In this document: one piece after another, positions 9,584-21,497 of the stretch | Layout: each line of letters begins with the position of its first letter | Position numbering within the stretch: position 1 is the first letter of the stretch | From: Glandiceps talaboti | Lineage: Eukaryota; Hemichordata; Enteropneusta; Spengelidae | NCBI RefSeq assembly: GCF_964340395.1 | Contig: NC_135551.1 | Span: forward strand, 32,076,455-32,140,454 | Direction of reading: 5' to 3' | Length of the DNA stretch: 64,000 nt | Program-made: the position numbers and the translations under genes | The notes under the pieces: generated by a model | Told to the model about the DNA's origin: nothing | The model's database searches: none | The model's input: the letters and a program-made list of their open reading frames with translations, nothing else

Positions 9584-11738
9584 GTAATTATGGTTGATTA
9601 TCCTTCCAAAACTTTAATGTACCAAAATGATTAGCCCTGCAGTGCCTGTAAGTTAAGATAACGATGATATATCAGTTGAATTTGGTCCTCAATGTGAGTT
9701 GTATACTGCATGACGAACTACAGTCATGCGTTGCAGGGAGCCTTCATTAATTACAACTTACGAGCTGGAGGAAAGGGGACCATATTTTACAAATCAATGC
9801 ACGGGGAAGGGCCTTATATTTTTTTTAAACAAAGTCGGTAGTGCATCCATCTAGTGTTTGGGAGTTCTGGTCTTCGGTTCTGCCAATTGCAACAAAACAT
9901 TTGAATTAACCACAGTGCCTTCACACAAGTTCACTGTGGTAGCAATAGAGGGAAAGAGGCAATGCCTTTTGAAATTATCAATGTGGTGGCAGCGTTGAGA
10001 TCGAGTTCTTACCATTGATGCTAAGTACTTTTGTCCCTTGTCCCTTCTAACAGCATTTTAACCAGTGTTTTGAAACATTGGAAATAGGTCTAGTCTATGC
10101 CACACTCATCTAATCATTTGCCGCCTGTTAACTCATTAGAGAACGTCTCAGCTGGTGCCATAGCAAAGCTTTAGTTTAACAAATTTCATTTTATTTCATC
10201 GAATTGACCGCTTGATGAATAGTCACGCTGTTTCCTTTTTATTCTTCAATGTAAAATGTGTTGTCGTGTATTAAAGTAATCTGAGAACCTTAGATTTATA
10301 TTAAATATCCGTCATAGAGTCATCATCTCACACAATTTCTTGACCCCTATCAACCTTTGTTTAGAAACAAGCCTGTCTGCTTGCTGTTTGCTGTTTTTGT
10401 CTTGGTGGCATTTTCACATACGGCATTCATACAACTTCGTTAGAGAGATGGCTCAAAACTCCCACGTTGACTGTAATGAACTTTGGCCGCAGAAAAGAAA
10501 TAACCCGGTAAGTGTACTGTTATGACTTCTACTGATAAAAATATGTATACACTATAGCTGAATAAGAACGTATAAAACTTTACTGCATCACACATGAGGC
10601 CAAGAGAGGTGAATAATACTTACAGGCATGTACATATCCATTCATATTCATAAGTGTACAGTATACGTGCAGAGGAACCAAAATAATAATCTGGAAAATA
10701 GCTTTTTTAAAAAGAATTATATGTAAATACATCCAATGGTTTGACTAAAGTTCTTCACACAGTAAATCAAAAACGAATGGCTGAAATATCTAAATAGTAC
10801 AGTCTCCTTCAAAGGGGTATAAATTTTGTGATAACAACAACAACAACAACAACAACTTGCTTTGCTGTCTCTAGGGGTTTTGTCTGTTATTACGATATTT
10901 TCTATAATATTGTATAATGCCATTACATTTGTAAATGCTTTGGAATTATGTTTGAATTTCTAAAAATCTACTCCAATTTCCTTCAGTACATTCGTTTGCA
11001 GAATGAGTTTCTAAATGTTTTTATGTCATATAGAAATATAGATTTGAGTAAATGTCACAGATTGTATAATAAAGAGTCTTTAGGCGAAACTTTAGTTCCC
11101 AAGTGACCTGTGTTCTTGTTGATCTCGAGTGTTGACAGTTAAATGTCATATCTGTTTAGATACACCAATCAGTGTAGGATCTGATGGACTACTTTACTAC
11201 TGACATTCACTATTATTCTATTTTTGTCAAGATCAAGATGATGTGCAATTTGTTGACCACTGACAAGGATTCTTTTATAAAACTATGTACCAAATTCATT
11301 CTGCTATCCTGTTCTTTTCCTGTTAATAGCATTTTTCAATGACCAGTTCCAAAACTGCTTAATGAGCATGATTTTGTAAACAATGAGTAAACACTAAACA
11401 GTTCTAGAAGTTTTAGCGTGAAACGGTTACCAGATATCGCATCGCATTCTGAAAATAAAATTATCGGAAAATACGTTGAAGTAACGATTTTAGAAGAAAG
11501 GAAGCTGGAAGCCTAATGAAATGATTATTTATCAACTTTAAAATTACACAAATTGACAATGATGCTTTCCTGTACGTCCGCCCCCCCTATACTGTCGCTA
11601 CATGTGTCTCTTTCTGTATATGTGTGTGTATTTCTCAATCTTAACCTTTATGTCCTTGTCACCCCACCCCACCCCGCCACATATACACATGCATGCACAC
11701 ACACATACATACATACATACATACATACATACATACAT

Positions 11739-11809
<71 letters not shown>

Positions 11810-14152
11810 ATAAAACACACATGGTATATACACTCCCACATATGTATCATTGGACTTTGGGGGGTGGGTGGGGATTAGTGCACTGCTTTGGTGACAGATG
11901 CATTATGGAACCTTCAGTAATTACATGGGGCGGGGGAATGGGGTCACCTTTTATAAATCGGTTCTCAGGGGAGGGTCCCATTTTACTTAGACTAATTGTA
12001 TTGTCTAAATTAGCATTATTTTGGGGTTTTGGCATCTATGGATAGTTGTATGCAAACTCGATGCAATATAGCCAGGAGGTGCACACTTAGTGACCTCACA
12101 AAAATTTTAATTATTTTCGATTGATGACAATGTACTTTGCAATATGTGGTGCTCAAAACATGTTTCACTTTTACTATAGTATCCTTATAACCACGGTAAT
12201 GAACAGCCCAAAGTTTCCTTAGGACTCCATGCAATAAAGCCTGTACGTGCACACTTAGTGACCTCTCAAAATTTAATATCGTTTTGATTGTTGATGCTGT
12301 ACTTTGCATTGCTATTAGCTATGTATATGAGGTGCTCAAAACATGTTTCACTTTTACTATAGCATCCGTGTAACCATGGTAATGGACAGCCCAATGTTGC
12401 CTTAAATTATGGCTTAGGGTTAGATTAATATCAGACCATATCATCAAATCGGTGCTGACAACGTGGCATATAGTGAACAGTGTCTTCACATAAATATACC
12501 GTGGTGGTGGTAGTAGTGGTGGTTGGGGAAATAATGCCTCTAACACTTTCAACTTGATGGCAGCAGTGGGAATAATTCCTTTAAACCTTTGATTCTGAGA
12601 CTAGTGTCCTTTACCATGTCTGACAGCATTTAAACCATGTTTTTGAAATATTTAAAGGGGGGGGGGTCATATTTTAGAGAAGGGGAATTGAGGGATGGTC
12701 ACTTTTTTGCACGACGGAATCGGGGGAAGGCCACAACAGCCCGAGCCTGATTTCCTCCGGCCCGCCCCCTTGTAATTACTGAAGGCTCCCTTAGATGGGG
12801 TTTTGTGTAGGATATGCCCGGTTAATTCTGCATATTTGATATAAACAATGTTTAAGATCTCAATGGACTTTCTTTCGATTCCTGATATACAATATGTTTA
12901 TAATTCTGTTTCTATTCTCTTTATATTCTATTTTTTCAGGTTATCTGCAACTTTGGCAAATGCCACCGATTCACCGGGAAACATACACCTTTGCCAACCA
13001 CTTGGTAACATTGTGTACATCAAAACTCACAAAACCGGAAGTACTACTCTGGCAGCCATTATCTACAGATATGGCTATCAAAGAAATTTGTCATTTTTAT
13101 TGAGTAGAAGTAAAATGGGTCATTTAAGACGTAGGCCTCTCACATCAAATAGCGGCCCTTCCCTTCATCCACCAATCAATGTATCTAAAGGCGACTACGA
13201 ACACTATGAATTCAACATATCAGCAGGTCACGTGATCTACAATCGCCATGCCTTTGACTTTTTCATACACGGGCATCCAAAATACATAACCATCATTCGG
13301 GAACCAGCGAAACAGTTTGAATCGTCTTTCTCATTCTTTAGCTATAGACACCAATATATGAAAGGTGCAAATATCTCAAAGACTATTCCATTTGCGGCTT
13401 TGGAAGAATTTGTAGAACATACTGACAGATATGAAAACACAATAAACAAATCACTCTCTCATGGGATAACAGTGAAAAATACACAGTTTTTCGATTTGGG
13501 ATTACCGATAAACAAAATGGCGGATGTGAAATATGTAAATAAATTAATATCTCAGATAGCGGCTGCTTTCGATCTAGTCCTGATAACGGAATATTTTGAC
13601 GAATCACTCATCTTACTGAAAAAAGAATTGTGTTGGGACTTGGAAAACATCATTTATTTCAAAAAGAATGCTCGCTTTGGTCATGGTGATAGTCCAATAA
13701 TGTCAGTAAAATTACAACACAAAATCAGAGAGTTTAACAAAGCCGATGTTTTATTGTATGACCACTTCAATAAAACACTTTGGCAAAAGATTCGAGAATA
13801 TGGACCGTCTTTTCAAAGTGACTTGGAATTGTTTAGAAGGCGTCTGGATGATCTAAAATCCGATTGCATAGAAGGGTACGAAAAACAGCCTAAGCGTAGT
13901 CGTGAGGTCGAGGTATTGAAGTCTAACGCATCACATATTTGCCAAGATTTGGGCTATAGTCACGATACGTGGTTTGCTCAAATTCTAGAACGACAGCATG
14001 TGTCTATGACGACGCTGAACTCGTCCACATTCCGGAACATTCGTCGTAAGAATGCAAGAAACAGTCGCTTGCTTAATACCAGTCGTAAGAAATCCACGAA
14101 CGGTCGTTTGCGAAACGCCACAAGAACGCTTGATGAAAAAAGTCACTCGTAG
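9575..14152 (+). CDS. GAL3ST-A: galactose-3-O-sulfotransferase-like enzyme
   Basis: Predicted type II Golgi membrane enzyme that moves sulfate from PAPS to the 3-OH of galactose on glycolipids or glycans. Proposed exons are 9575-9583, 10365-10507 and 12940-14152. Phases agree (0, then 2), giving 454 residues. The 5'-phosphosulfate-binding motif [11 protein letters not shown] lies at about 77-87 and the 3'-phosphate loop TIIREP at about 168-173, both hallmarks of the Gal-3-O-sulfotransferase family. A hydrophobic anchor lies at about 6-25, followed by a stem. Several N-X-S/T sites fit a lumenal domain. A basic, Asn/Arg-rich C-terminal tail replaces the compact end of vertebrate members. The exact acceptor sugar cannot be told. 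The first exon is the least certain part. Confidence 0.8.
9735..9815. mobile_element. Partial end of the GGAGCCTTCA inverted-repeat family
   Basis: AGGGAGCCTTCATTAATTAC followed by a G-rich stretch resembles the left ends at 11906 and 33286. No nearby right end is seen, so it is a partial copy in GAL3ST-A intron 1. Confidence 0.5.
10365..10507 (+). CDS. GAL3ST-A exon 2 (membrane anchor)
   Basis: The acceptor TTTGTTTAG is followed by AAA CAA GCC TGT and a hydrophobic run, and the donor is a perfect GTAAGT at 10508. The frame is fixed by alignment with the same exon of GAL3ST-B and the pseudogene, all of which end in phase 2. A longer reading in another frame from 10340 lacks an ATG and does not join exon 3 in frame. 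Confidence 0.72.
11703..11804. repeat. (ATAC)n(AC)n microsatellite
   Basis: About 12 ATAC units followed by about 25 AC units. Open frames on both strands here are repeat artefacts. Confidence 0.97.
11906..12791. mobile_element. TA-flanked MITE-like element, 0.9 kb
   Basis: The left end TGGAACCTTCAGTAATTACA is matched inversely by the right end TGTAATTACTGAAGGCTCCC, with TA on both outer sides. Inside both ends are G/C-rich blocks. The centre holds two copies of a ~183-bp direct repeat (from 12079 and 12248, with GTGCTCAAAACATGTTTCAC in each). No coding frame is seen. It is related to the element at 33286-34044. Confidence 0.6.
12940..14152 (+). CDS. GAL3ST-A exon 3 (catalytic domain)
   Basis: Acceptor TTTTTTCAG at 12931-12939, then G TTA TCT in phase 2, the same first codons as in GAL3ST-B. 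It encodes the whole PAPS-binding and acceptor domain, through HEYEF-like and [20 protein letters not shown] blocks, to the TAG at 14150-14152. The Met at 12848 lies in the intron and is not the start. Confidence 0.88.
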
Positions 14153-14717
14153 TAATTACGTTGTGCGTAAGGAAACGAACAGGATTTACGACGGGGGGGG
14201 GGGGGCGACAGTGTGCGTTTGATTTGTGGGTCTTGAACCAAATTACACCTTAGGAACGGCAATTAGCCTAGTGAATATACAAACAAAATTACTTTGCCCT
14301 AATAATATACATTTCATTTACCTCTATATAAATATGAAGAGGCAGGTAATAACCATCCTTTTAATCTCTCTGTAATATCCAATGGAAAGGCGGGGATGGG
14401 GTGTTGTAACGAAATCGAAAATTCTCATGCTTATTCAGGGGATGACATTTGCGAGCGCGAGGCGAGCGGCTGCAAAAAATGACACAATAACACATGAAAG
14501 TCGAACTTATTTATATCTTATCAGCATTCAAATGTACATGGTTGTAGTCTAGGAGTAGATATCAAGAGTTCAAATTGTAAATTTGTTAAATAAGACGGTC
14601 GTACAATTAATAACACTATTGATAGCTACTCAATTAGAGAAACAAATAAGGGGTACTGTTTAATTGGATTAAAAAGGTCATGTCGGAAATTAAAATGTTT
14701 GATTAATTATGTAGTTA
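14153..14717. other. GAL3ST-A 3' flank
   Basis: Contains a run of about 13 G near 14191-14204 and a GC-rich patch GCGAGCGCGAGGCGAGCGGC near 14451. The latter lies between ATGACA and TGACAC and may be a dispersed repeat end. No gene is seen. The polyadenylation site was not identified. Confidence 0.5.
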
Positions 14718-14718
14718 A

Positions 14719-15016
14719 ACAGGGAGAGGCGGTGATGAGTAGGATATAGACAGGGAGAGGTTGTGAAGAGTAGGATATAGACAGGGAGAGGTTGTGAAGA
14801 GTAGGATATAGACAGGGAGAGGCTGTGATGAGTAGGATATATACAGGGAGAGGTGGTGAAGAGTAGGATATAGATAGGGAGAGGCGGCGAAGAGTAGGAT
14901 ATAGACAGGGAGAGGTTGTGAAGAGTGGGATATAGACAGAGAGAGGCGGTGAAGAGTAGGATATAGACAGGGAGAGGTGGTGAAGAATAGGATATAGACT
15001 GGGAGAGGTGGTGAAG
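14719..15016. repeat. 31-bp minisatellite
   Basis: About 9.6 copies of a 31-bp unit, GACAGGGAGAGG followed by (C/T)(G/T)GTGAAGAGTAGGATATA. Minus-strand frames through it are artefacts. Confidence 0.93.
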
Positions 15017-15019
15017 AAC

Positions 15020-16016
15020 TATATAGATAACTGAGAGTGTAAAGAACGAAATCTGTCTGTGTGTCCATCTCTCTGTATCCATCACTGGGCTGATAGCAAT
15101 GAAAGTTAGTACATACATTTGTTGCAATTACCGCGATCAGTTAGTATTATTATAAATTTTGACAGAATTTGGTTTCGATGCTGTTTTGTATTTTAAAGAT
15201 GTTTTGTTTCCTAGGCCTAAAAGTTTAAGTTGGTATAGGCACGTTATTTTGGTTAAAGTATAATGAGACGAATTTTACCAATGTATATATCTCTAGAATT
15301 TAGCTAACCAATCTTCCTCAGAGAATGCTATTTGTGACATATAGGTACATGTACTTTGCAGTGGAGGCAATTGCATATCAATTAGCATAATTAGCATATT
15401 ATTTGTCTTATTAATAATGGTCTATCTCACTTTTAAGTGTTTTGTTAATAAAACGAAACTTATGACATACATGTCTATTTTTCTCACTCAATATGTACCA
15501 TATTCTTGGTGACATCATAGATGTTAATTTAGAACTTACCATGTAATATCCAAACAGAGTATGTATCTTCCAGCTGCCTCTGTCTGGGGCGTCTGTCGAG
15601 CGCCGCCGTAAAGAGGATAGTGGTTTTACGACAACGTGTATATCACCTAAATGAAATGAAAACCACAGGCGTATCCTTTATGTCACAACATTCATCACAT
15701 CTTAAGGAGTACAAAATGGAGCATACATATTTTCGCCATTAACATAGTGTTGTTAATTTTGAACATTTTTATTGTTAATCTTTGCGTAATTGAACTGAAA
15801 TTAAACGTGTATGTATACTGAAACATACTTGTATCAATGCTATGTTTGGTAAACAAAATTCTCGTGTGTGGTTTCTTTCTTTTTTTAATATTGAATTTCG
15901 TAAATACCCAATAACGCCATTTTTTGGAGAATGGCCATCCTTGAATAGAATATTAGCCCACAAGCGACTTTGTAATAATGGGATAATCATAGATCCGCGA
16001 GAGTACACTCTGATAT
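15020..16016. other. Intergenic, no feature seen
   Basis: AT-rich sequence between the GAL3ST-A flank and the duplicated segment. Short open frames at 15775-16093 on both strands overlap each other and show no family resemblance. I see no RNA gene. Confidence 0.4.
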
Positions 16017-16777
16017 GTCGTGTCGCTCAGCCTTTAGTGATTAGGGTTGCAGATGAGAGAGGTCGCCCCGTCACGACGTACCTTACAAACTAATAAGTAG
16101 ATTCCAGAATCCGTGTTTTCAAGTTGAAGGGTCTGTTTTGCGTCTTATTGGGCGGGGGGGGGGGGTATCAAGGGAAAATACTACCAAATACGCTTGAATG
16201 AAATAAACAACAATAAGTGTACTGTCATGTTCTTATTTTCTTTTTTACCTGGATATTACTGATATATTAGACATGTATATGGACCTCAACAGAACAAATC
16301 TTTGGTTATCAAAGTAATTCAATAACTTTACCAGATGTTAATTTGACAGGTATATCTATTCTGTCGATGCTGTTGGTTTACCGAAGTAAACACTTCTAAT
16401 CTTATATAATCCAATTCAATCTAATTTAATCTAATCTAATACGTATACAAGAGAGAAAATGGAAATTCAAACCAATAAAAAAAAACTGATTGTGAATATG
16501 CCTCAGTGGATTTGAGGGAGAATATATGAGACGGCTCCTAAACAGTGTTGATTGGAAGAAGGGGTAGCTAGGAAAACAGAAAGATTCCACCAGCCGCCCT
16601 CCTCGCTGTAAATTCTGACCGCAGCCTAACGTTTGTCCACGTCACTGCCTCATGCGTGTGGCCTCCCGTTGACGTAGTAGGGGAACGATGGAAAATTTCT
16701 TCATCTTTGTCTACAACATCGCAGCGAGAGGTCGAAAACTTGGACGGATTGCGACATTTTTGAAGTTTTTCGTCAAA

Positions 16778-18295
16778 ATGACTAAGGTAAAATCTATAAG
16801 CTTGTAATCTTACAAAACCTTACAAAACTCATACTATTAATTGAACGTAACTGCTGTTGTCTGAAAAGTAAGTGTGCAAAGTTAGAAAAGACAAGTGCAA
16901 GCAATTCACGTACGGCTAGTCAACAATGGTCACCAAATCTCGTTTCATCGCGTCCATTCTTTATTTTACTCGTGAAAGGTTCTCGAACAATGTAACACAG
17001 AGAAGCTTTGAAACACGTTCTTCAGACAGTGTTACGAATTCTATTGAATAACCCTTAAAATCAAGATTTACGCATGTATGTATGCATATGAAGTGTATTG
17101 TGTGCCACATGACGTAGGACTTTCAATGACATCAAAGTCGTAATATATCCCATTTGCCACGTCAACTTCGAGCTTGTTAACCCCTAGCCGTACTTTCATC
17201 CTAGAAAAAGGCCAGCCTATTCGCCGTCTTCTGCATTTTGCTGTGTGGTGTTGTCATATATGCTATATCAGGTACATTTGACGGATGGCTTAACATTATG
17301 ATGTCAACTGGAGTAAATTTTGACGGCAGAAAAGACTCGGCCGGGTAAATATGTTTCTAGAGTTTGTCATTTCCCTGAACAGATATTGACCTAACTCAAT
17401 ATTACAATTTTGTGCAAACTATATCTAAACTCACACCACATGTACACCACACCACACCACCCCAGTGAATGGCAAATCAATGTTACAGTATTGTGCACAC
17501 TATATCTAAACTCACACCACACCACACCACACCACCCCAGTGAATGGCAAATCAATGTTACAGTATTGTGCACACTATATCTAAACTCACACCACACCAC
17601 ACCACACCACCCCAGTGAATGGCAAATCAATGTTACAGTATTGTGCACACTATATCTAAACTCACACCTCACCACACCACACCACACCACACCACCCCAC
17701 CCCAGTGAATGGCAAATCAATGTTACAGTATTGTACACACTATATCTAAACTCACACCACACCACACCACACCACACCACCCTAGTGAATGGCAAATCAA
17801 TGTTACAGTATTGTACACACTATATCTAAACTCACACCACACCACACCACACCACACCACCCCACCCCAGTGAATGGCAAATCAATGTTACAGTATTGTA
17901 CACACTATATCTAAACTCACACCTCACCACACCACATCACACCACACCACACCACACCACCCCACCCCAGTGAATGGCAAATCAATGTTACAGTATTGTA
18001 CACACTATATCTAAACTCACACCACACCACACCACACCACACCACACCACACCACCCCAGTGAATGGCAAATCAATGTTACAGTATTTGTACACTATATC
18101 TAAACTCACACCACACCACCGCAGTGTGCCATTCCTTACTCTCTTACCCCCATTTAAAATAATTATATCTTTCTACAACTTTGCTGTATTGTATCACTCT
18201 GCGTGGCTACAACAGTCTCTGCCAACTCTAATTCTGTATTTTTCCCTTCTCTCTGCACCTCTCTAATTCTCTCGCTCGCTCTCGCTCCCTCCCTC

Positions 18296-18341
<46 letters not shown>

Positions 18342-19617
18342 TTTCTCTCTCTGCACCAAGAAGAACAATTTGACTTTGGTTACGTACTATATTTTGAGGA
18401 TTTAGCCCATCATAAAATGCATATTAAACTTTGCTATTCATCCATTCATTTCAAGGTTATCTTCGAATTTCCTGGATGAGAAAGGCTTCTGCAAACCGGT
18501 CGATAGCATCGTATACATCAAAACACATAAAACGGGTAGCACTACTTTGGCTGCCATTCTCTATCGCTATGGTTACCAAAGAAATTCGTCATTTTTGTTC
18601 AGCAGAACACAACGATTGGGTCATTTTCGGCATAAACCCTTGACATTACGAGATCTACCTGATCTTTACCCACCAATTAATGTATATTACGGTGACTATG
18701 AACATTACAAGTTTAAGATATCAGCAGGACATGTAATATATAATCGGTATGTCTTTGACCTCCTCATGTCTGGAAAACCAAAATACGTCACCATCATCCG
18801 GGAACCCGTGAAACAATTTGCGTCATATTTTTCATTCTTTAACTTTCGAGAAAGATACATGAAAGATGTGAATATTACGTCAGGAGAACCATTTGCATAT
18901 TTGGAAGAGTTTCTACAACACGCTGATATTTATGAAAAGAGAGCGATCCTAACGACTTTCAATGGTGGAACGAAGAAAAATCCGCAATTTTTCGATTTAG
19001 GTTTAACAGCTGAGAACATGGACAATATGGAGTATGTGAAAAGAGCAATATCTCAGATCGAGGCAGAATTCGATCTTGTTTTCGTAACCGAATATTTTGA
19101 CGAATCCCTAGTCTTACTAAAAAAACAACTTTGTTGGGAAATGGACGACATTGTATATTTTAAAAGTAATGTTCGTCACCATGAGAGTCCAATGATACCC
19201 CTAAATCTACAGCAGAAGATAAGAGAGTTTAACAAAGCCGATAACTTATTATATGAACACTTCAATAAAACCCTGTGGTTGAAGATTCAGGAATATGGAC
19301 CATCGTTTCATAGTGACTTGGAAAAGTTTCGAAGGCGTCTCGATGCTTTAAAAGCAGACTGCATAGACGGATATAAAGAGGTGAATTCTCGTATAGTGGA
19401 AGTCCTGAAAACCAACGCACCGCCTTTGTGTGAACAGCTGCACAATTCTATATTTTCATGGTTTGGTCGTATCGTGAAAAAACAGCCCGTAATAACACTT
19501 CAGTCCGTCATTTCACGAAATATTAGTCGTGAGAACGACACAGTTGGCCTTTCACAGAACACCAGCCGAAAGATTAAGCGTGTAATAAATAGACAACCAA
19601 TAAAAACAGTAGAATAA
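16778..19617 (+). CDS. GAL3ST-B: galactose-3-O-sulfotransferase-like enzyme
   Basis: Paralogue of GAL3ST-A with the same plan. Exons are 16778-16786 (ATG ACT AAG, donor GTAAAA), 17205-17344 (acceptor CATCCTAG, donor GTAAAT) and 18456-19617 (acceptor TTTCAAG). Phases 0 and 2 agree and give 436 residues. The N-terminus MTKKK precedes a clear membrane anchor of about 20 residues (about 8-27). The PAPS motifs are [10 protein letters not shown] (about 71-80) and TIIREP (about 162-167). All expected family blocks are present and uninterrupted, so it is probably functional in the Golgi. Its last residues (NRQPIKTVE) are encoded by the first degenerate unit of the downstream minisatellite. Acceptor specificity is unknown. 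Confidence 0.85.
17205..17344 (+). CDS. GAL3ST-B exon 2 (membrane anchor and stem)
   Basis: Encodes KKASLFAVF and the rest of a strongly hydrophobic segment, then a short stem ending in a split Gly codon. A TAG just upstream is the splice acceptor, not a stop. The same exon, splice sites and phase are kept in the pseudogene copy at 34186-34307. Confidence 0.78.
17410..18120. repeat. Minisatellite with variable ACACC tract (GAL3ST-B intron 2)
   Basis: Eight copies of GTGAATGGCAAATCAATG at 17466, 17540, 17614, 17707, 17787, 17870, 17970 and 18061. Unit length varies from 74 to 100 bp because the number of internal ACACC repeats varies. The copy of this intron in the pseudogene lacks the array, so it arose or was lost after the duplication. 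Confidence 0.95.
18296..18341. repeat. (GT)n microsatellite
   Basis: A GT run in GAL3ST-B intron 2, about 115 bp before the exon 3 acceptor. Confidence 0.9.
18456..19617 (+). CDS. GAL3ST-B exon 3 (catalytic domain)
   Basis: Begins G TTA TCT TCG after AAG at 18453-18455, in the same phase as GAL3ST-A exon 3. It encodes the full sulfotransferase domain and ends at TAA 19615-19617. Compared with GAL3ST-A the C-terminal tail is shorter and ends inside satellite sequence. Confidence 0.9.
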
Positions 19618-20335
19618 ACAGGTATAAAATAGACCACCTATAAGAATGGTGCAGGAAAACAGGTAACAACATAAACAGACTGCCAATAAGAATGGTACAG
19701 TAGGTCAGGTAATAAACAGACAGCCAATAAGAATGATGCAGTAAACCAGGTAACAAACAGACAGACTATTAATGGTGCAGTAGGTCAAAAGACAACCAAT
19801 AAGAAGAGTTTAGTAGGTCAGGTAACAAACATATAGCCAATAAGAATGGTGTAGTATGTCAGGTAACAAACAGACGGCCAATAAGAATGGTGCAATAAGT
19901 CAGGTAACAAACAGACAGCCAATAAGAATGGTGCAGTATGTCAGGCCGGTACCAAACAGACAGCCAATAAGAATGGTGCAGTATGTCAGGTAACAAACAG
20001 ACAGCCAATAAATATGGTGCAATAAGTCAGGTAACAAACAGACAGCCAATTAGAATGGTGCAGTATGTCAGGCCGGTACCAAACAGACAGCCAATTAGAA
20101 TGGTGCAGTATGTCAGGCCGGTACCAAACAGACAGCCAATAAGAATGGTGCAGTATGTCAGGCCGGTACCAAACAGACAGCCAATTAGAATGGTGCAATA
20201 AGTCAGGGAACAAACAGACAGCCAATAAGAATGGTGCAGTATGTCAGGCCGGTACCAAACAGACAGCCAATAAGAATGATGCAGTATGTCAGGCCGGTAC
20301 CAAGCAGACAGCCAATAAGAATGGTGCCTTAGAAA
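19588..20335. repeat. 41/45-bp minisatellite overlapping the GAL3ST-B 3' end
   Basis: Units of GACAGCCAATAAGAATGGTG plus CAGTATGTCAGG, followed by TAACAAACA (41 bp) or CCGGTACCAAACA (45 bp). About 17 copies. The first units are the most diverged and overlap the last nine codons and stop of GAL3ST-B. Frames on both strands are repeat artefacts. Confidence 0.93.
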
Positions 20336-20339
20336 CGTG

Positions 20340-21497
20340 TTGAGAATAGTCTCGTGAACAGGTTTTCCATAATCTACCAAGTTTCACTGTATTTTGTTCA
20401 TAAAGGTATTGGCATACCTCTATAACTACATTTATATATCCGTAACAAATATAATATATATAACAATTCAACAACTGTTCAAGAATTATTTGTTTAGCGA
20501 ATGAGCGATCAAATTGGTGGTATTCAAGTTTAAACATTGACTTTTTCTTTTTTCCTTTCTAGAAATATTGACTTTTATTAGTTATTTATTTCTTTTACTT
20601 TCATTATTTGAGGTTTTCATTTACTCTGTATTTTAACAAATGAATTATCCCCCCTCCCCTCCCCCTCTCTCGATATTTATCAAAACACTGATCCATAGAG
20701 TGTAAAACCAGCTACACTGATATTGACACATACAAATTATTATACAGAAACTGTACACATTTTATGCAGGTAATCTTTGATCATCTCGTAAAAATGTAAT
20801 ATTCAGCTTTGCACATATACTTGAACGCGAGATTTACAAAAAAATATTAAAAAATAAAGAAAATAAGTCAAGCTTAGCTAGCTCACTGTCATATGTTTCA
20901 GTACATGGCTGGATTTGCATGATTCATCAGGCTGATCGTATGGTATCATCATTACCACCAGTCTGCCTGATGTTATAGAGGTCGTAAAAGTACGTAGTTG
21001 TCAGAGTTCGTAGTCGTAAAATTAAATGGCCTCCTAATACGGCACCAGATCAGAGTAAGCGGCATTGCGTGAGAGAGGATAAACACTGTGGTCTTTGGAA
21101 TGTAAAGTCCTCCTGAGTGATATGATTCGTTAACTGTAATAGAACGATAATATTCATTCACGTGTTCTTTGTATTGGATTCTGAAATAGCTTCATTCTTT
21201 AAAAAAAATTACTAGCCAGTTTATTTCAAATATTTGTTCGGCGACCTCTGATATTTACTGAACAAATTAACAACAAAAGATTTACATTTATTTCCGAGGC
21301 ATATTTCACGTTAAATTTGGAAATGTTGACTGTTTTACAAAAATACACAAAGTACGACTCTGACATTTCAGAAGTACTTGCAGTCATTTCTGCTGACACG
21401 CAAAATAGTTGGAGACATCTATTTTTTGTTGTTTAATTAACGGACGGAAATCTGTCTTGTTACCATGGAATAATATAATAAATTCTACAATTAAATA
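20340..21497. other. Intergenic / distal 3' region of the kinase gene
   Basis: AT-rich sequence with no recognised gene, between two convergent genes (GAL3ST-B plus strand, kinase minus strand). It contains a CCCCTCCCC-rich patch near 20650-20670. It may include the kinase 3' UTR, but no poly(A) site was assigned. Confidence 0.4.

Larger units (their letters stand above)
10508..12939. other. GAL3ST-A intron 2
   Basis: Contains a short CAA run near 10837-10856, an ATAC/AC microsatellite at 11703-11804, and a TA-flanked inverted-repeat element at 11906-12791. From about 10860 to 11600 I see only AT-rich sequence with no feature. It ends in a strong pyrimidine tract before the AG at 12938-12939. 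Confidence 0.65.
16020..19727 (+). repeat. Segmental duplication, copy 1 (with intact GAL3ST-B)
   Basis: This tract matches 32045-36143 in order and orientation: a promoter-side block (GTCGCTCAGC, TGAAGGGTCTGT), then a GTAAATTCTGAC block, exon 1, exon 2, exon 3 and the start of the 3' satellite. The copies differ by insertions: the other copy has extra DNA at about 32290-32970 and 33286-34044, and intron 2 differs completely. Confidence 0.85.

Noticed and set aside
10340-10525. Short protein frame overlapping the anchor exon
   Set aside because: It starts at TTG rather than ATG, uses a frame that does not join exon 3, and is not shared with the GAL3ST-B and pseudogene copies.
12848-12939. 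ATG at 12848 as the start of GAL3ST-A
   Set aside because: The stretch is the intron's pyrimidine tract with a TTTTTTCAG acceptor. Homology to the paralogue begins only after 12939.
15842-16093. 83-codon plus-strand frame
   Set aside because: Overlaps a minus-strand frame of similar length and crosses into the segmental duplication boundary. No known motif.
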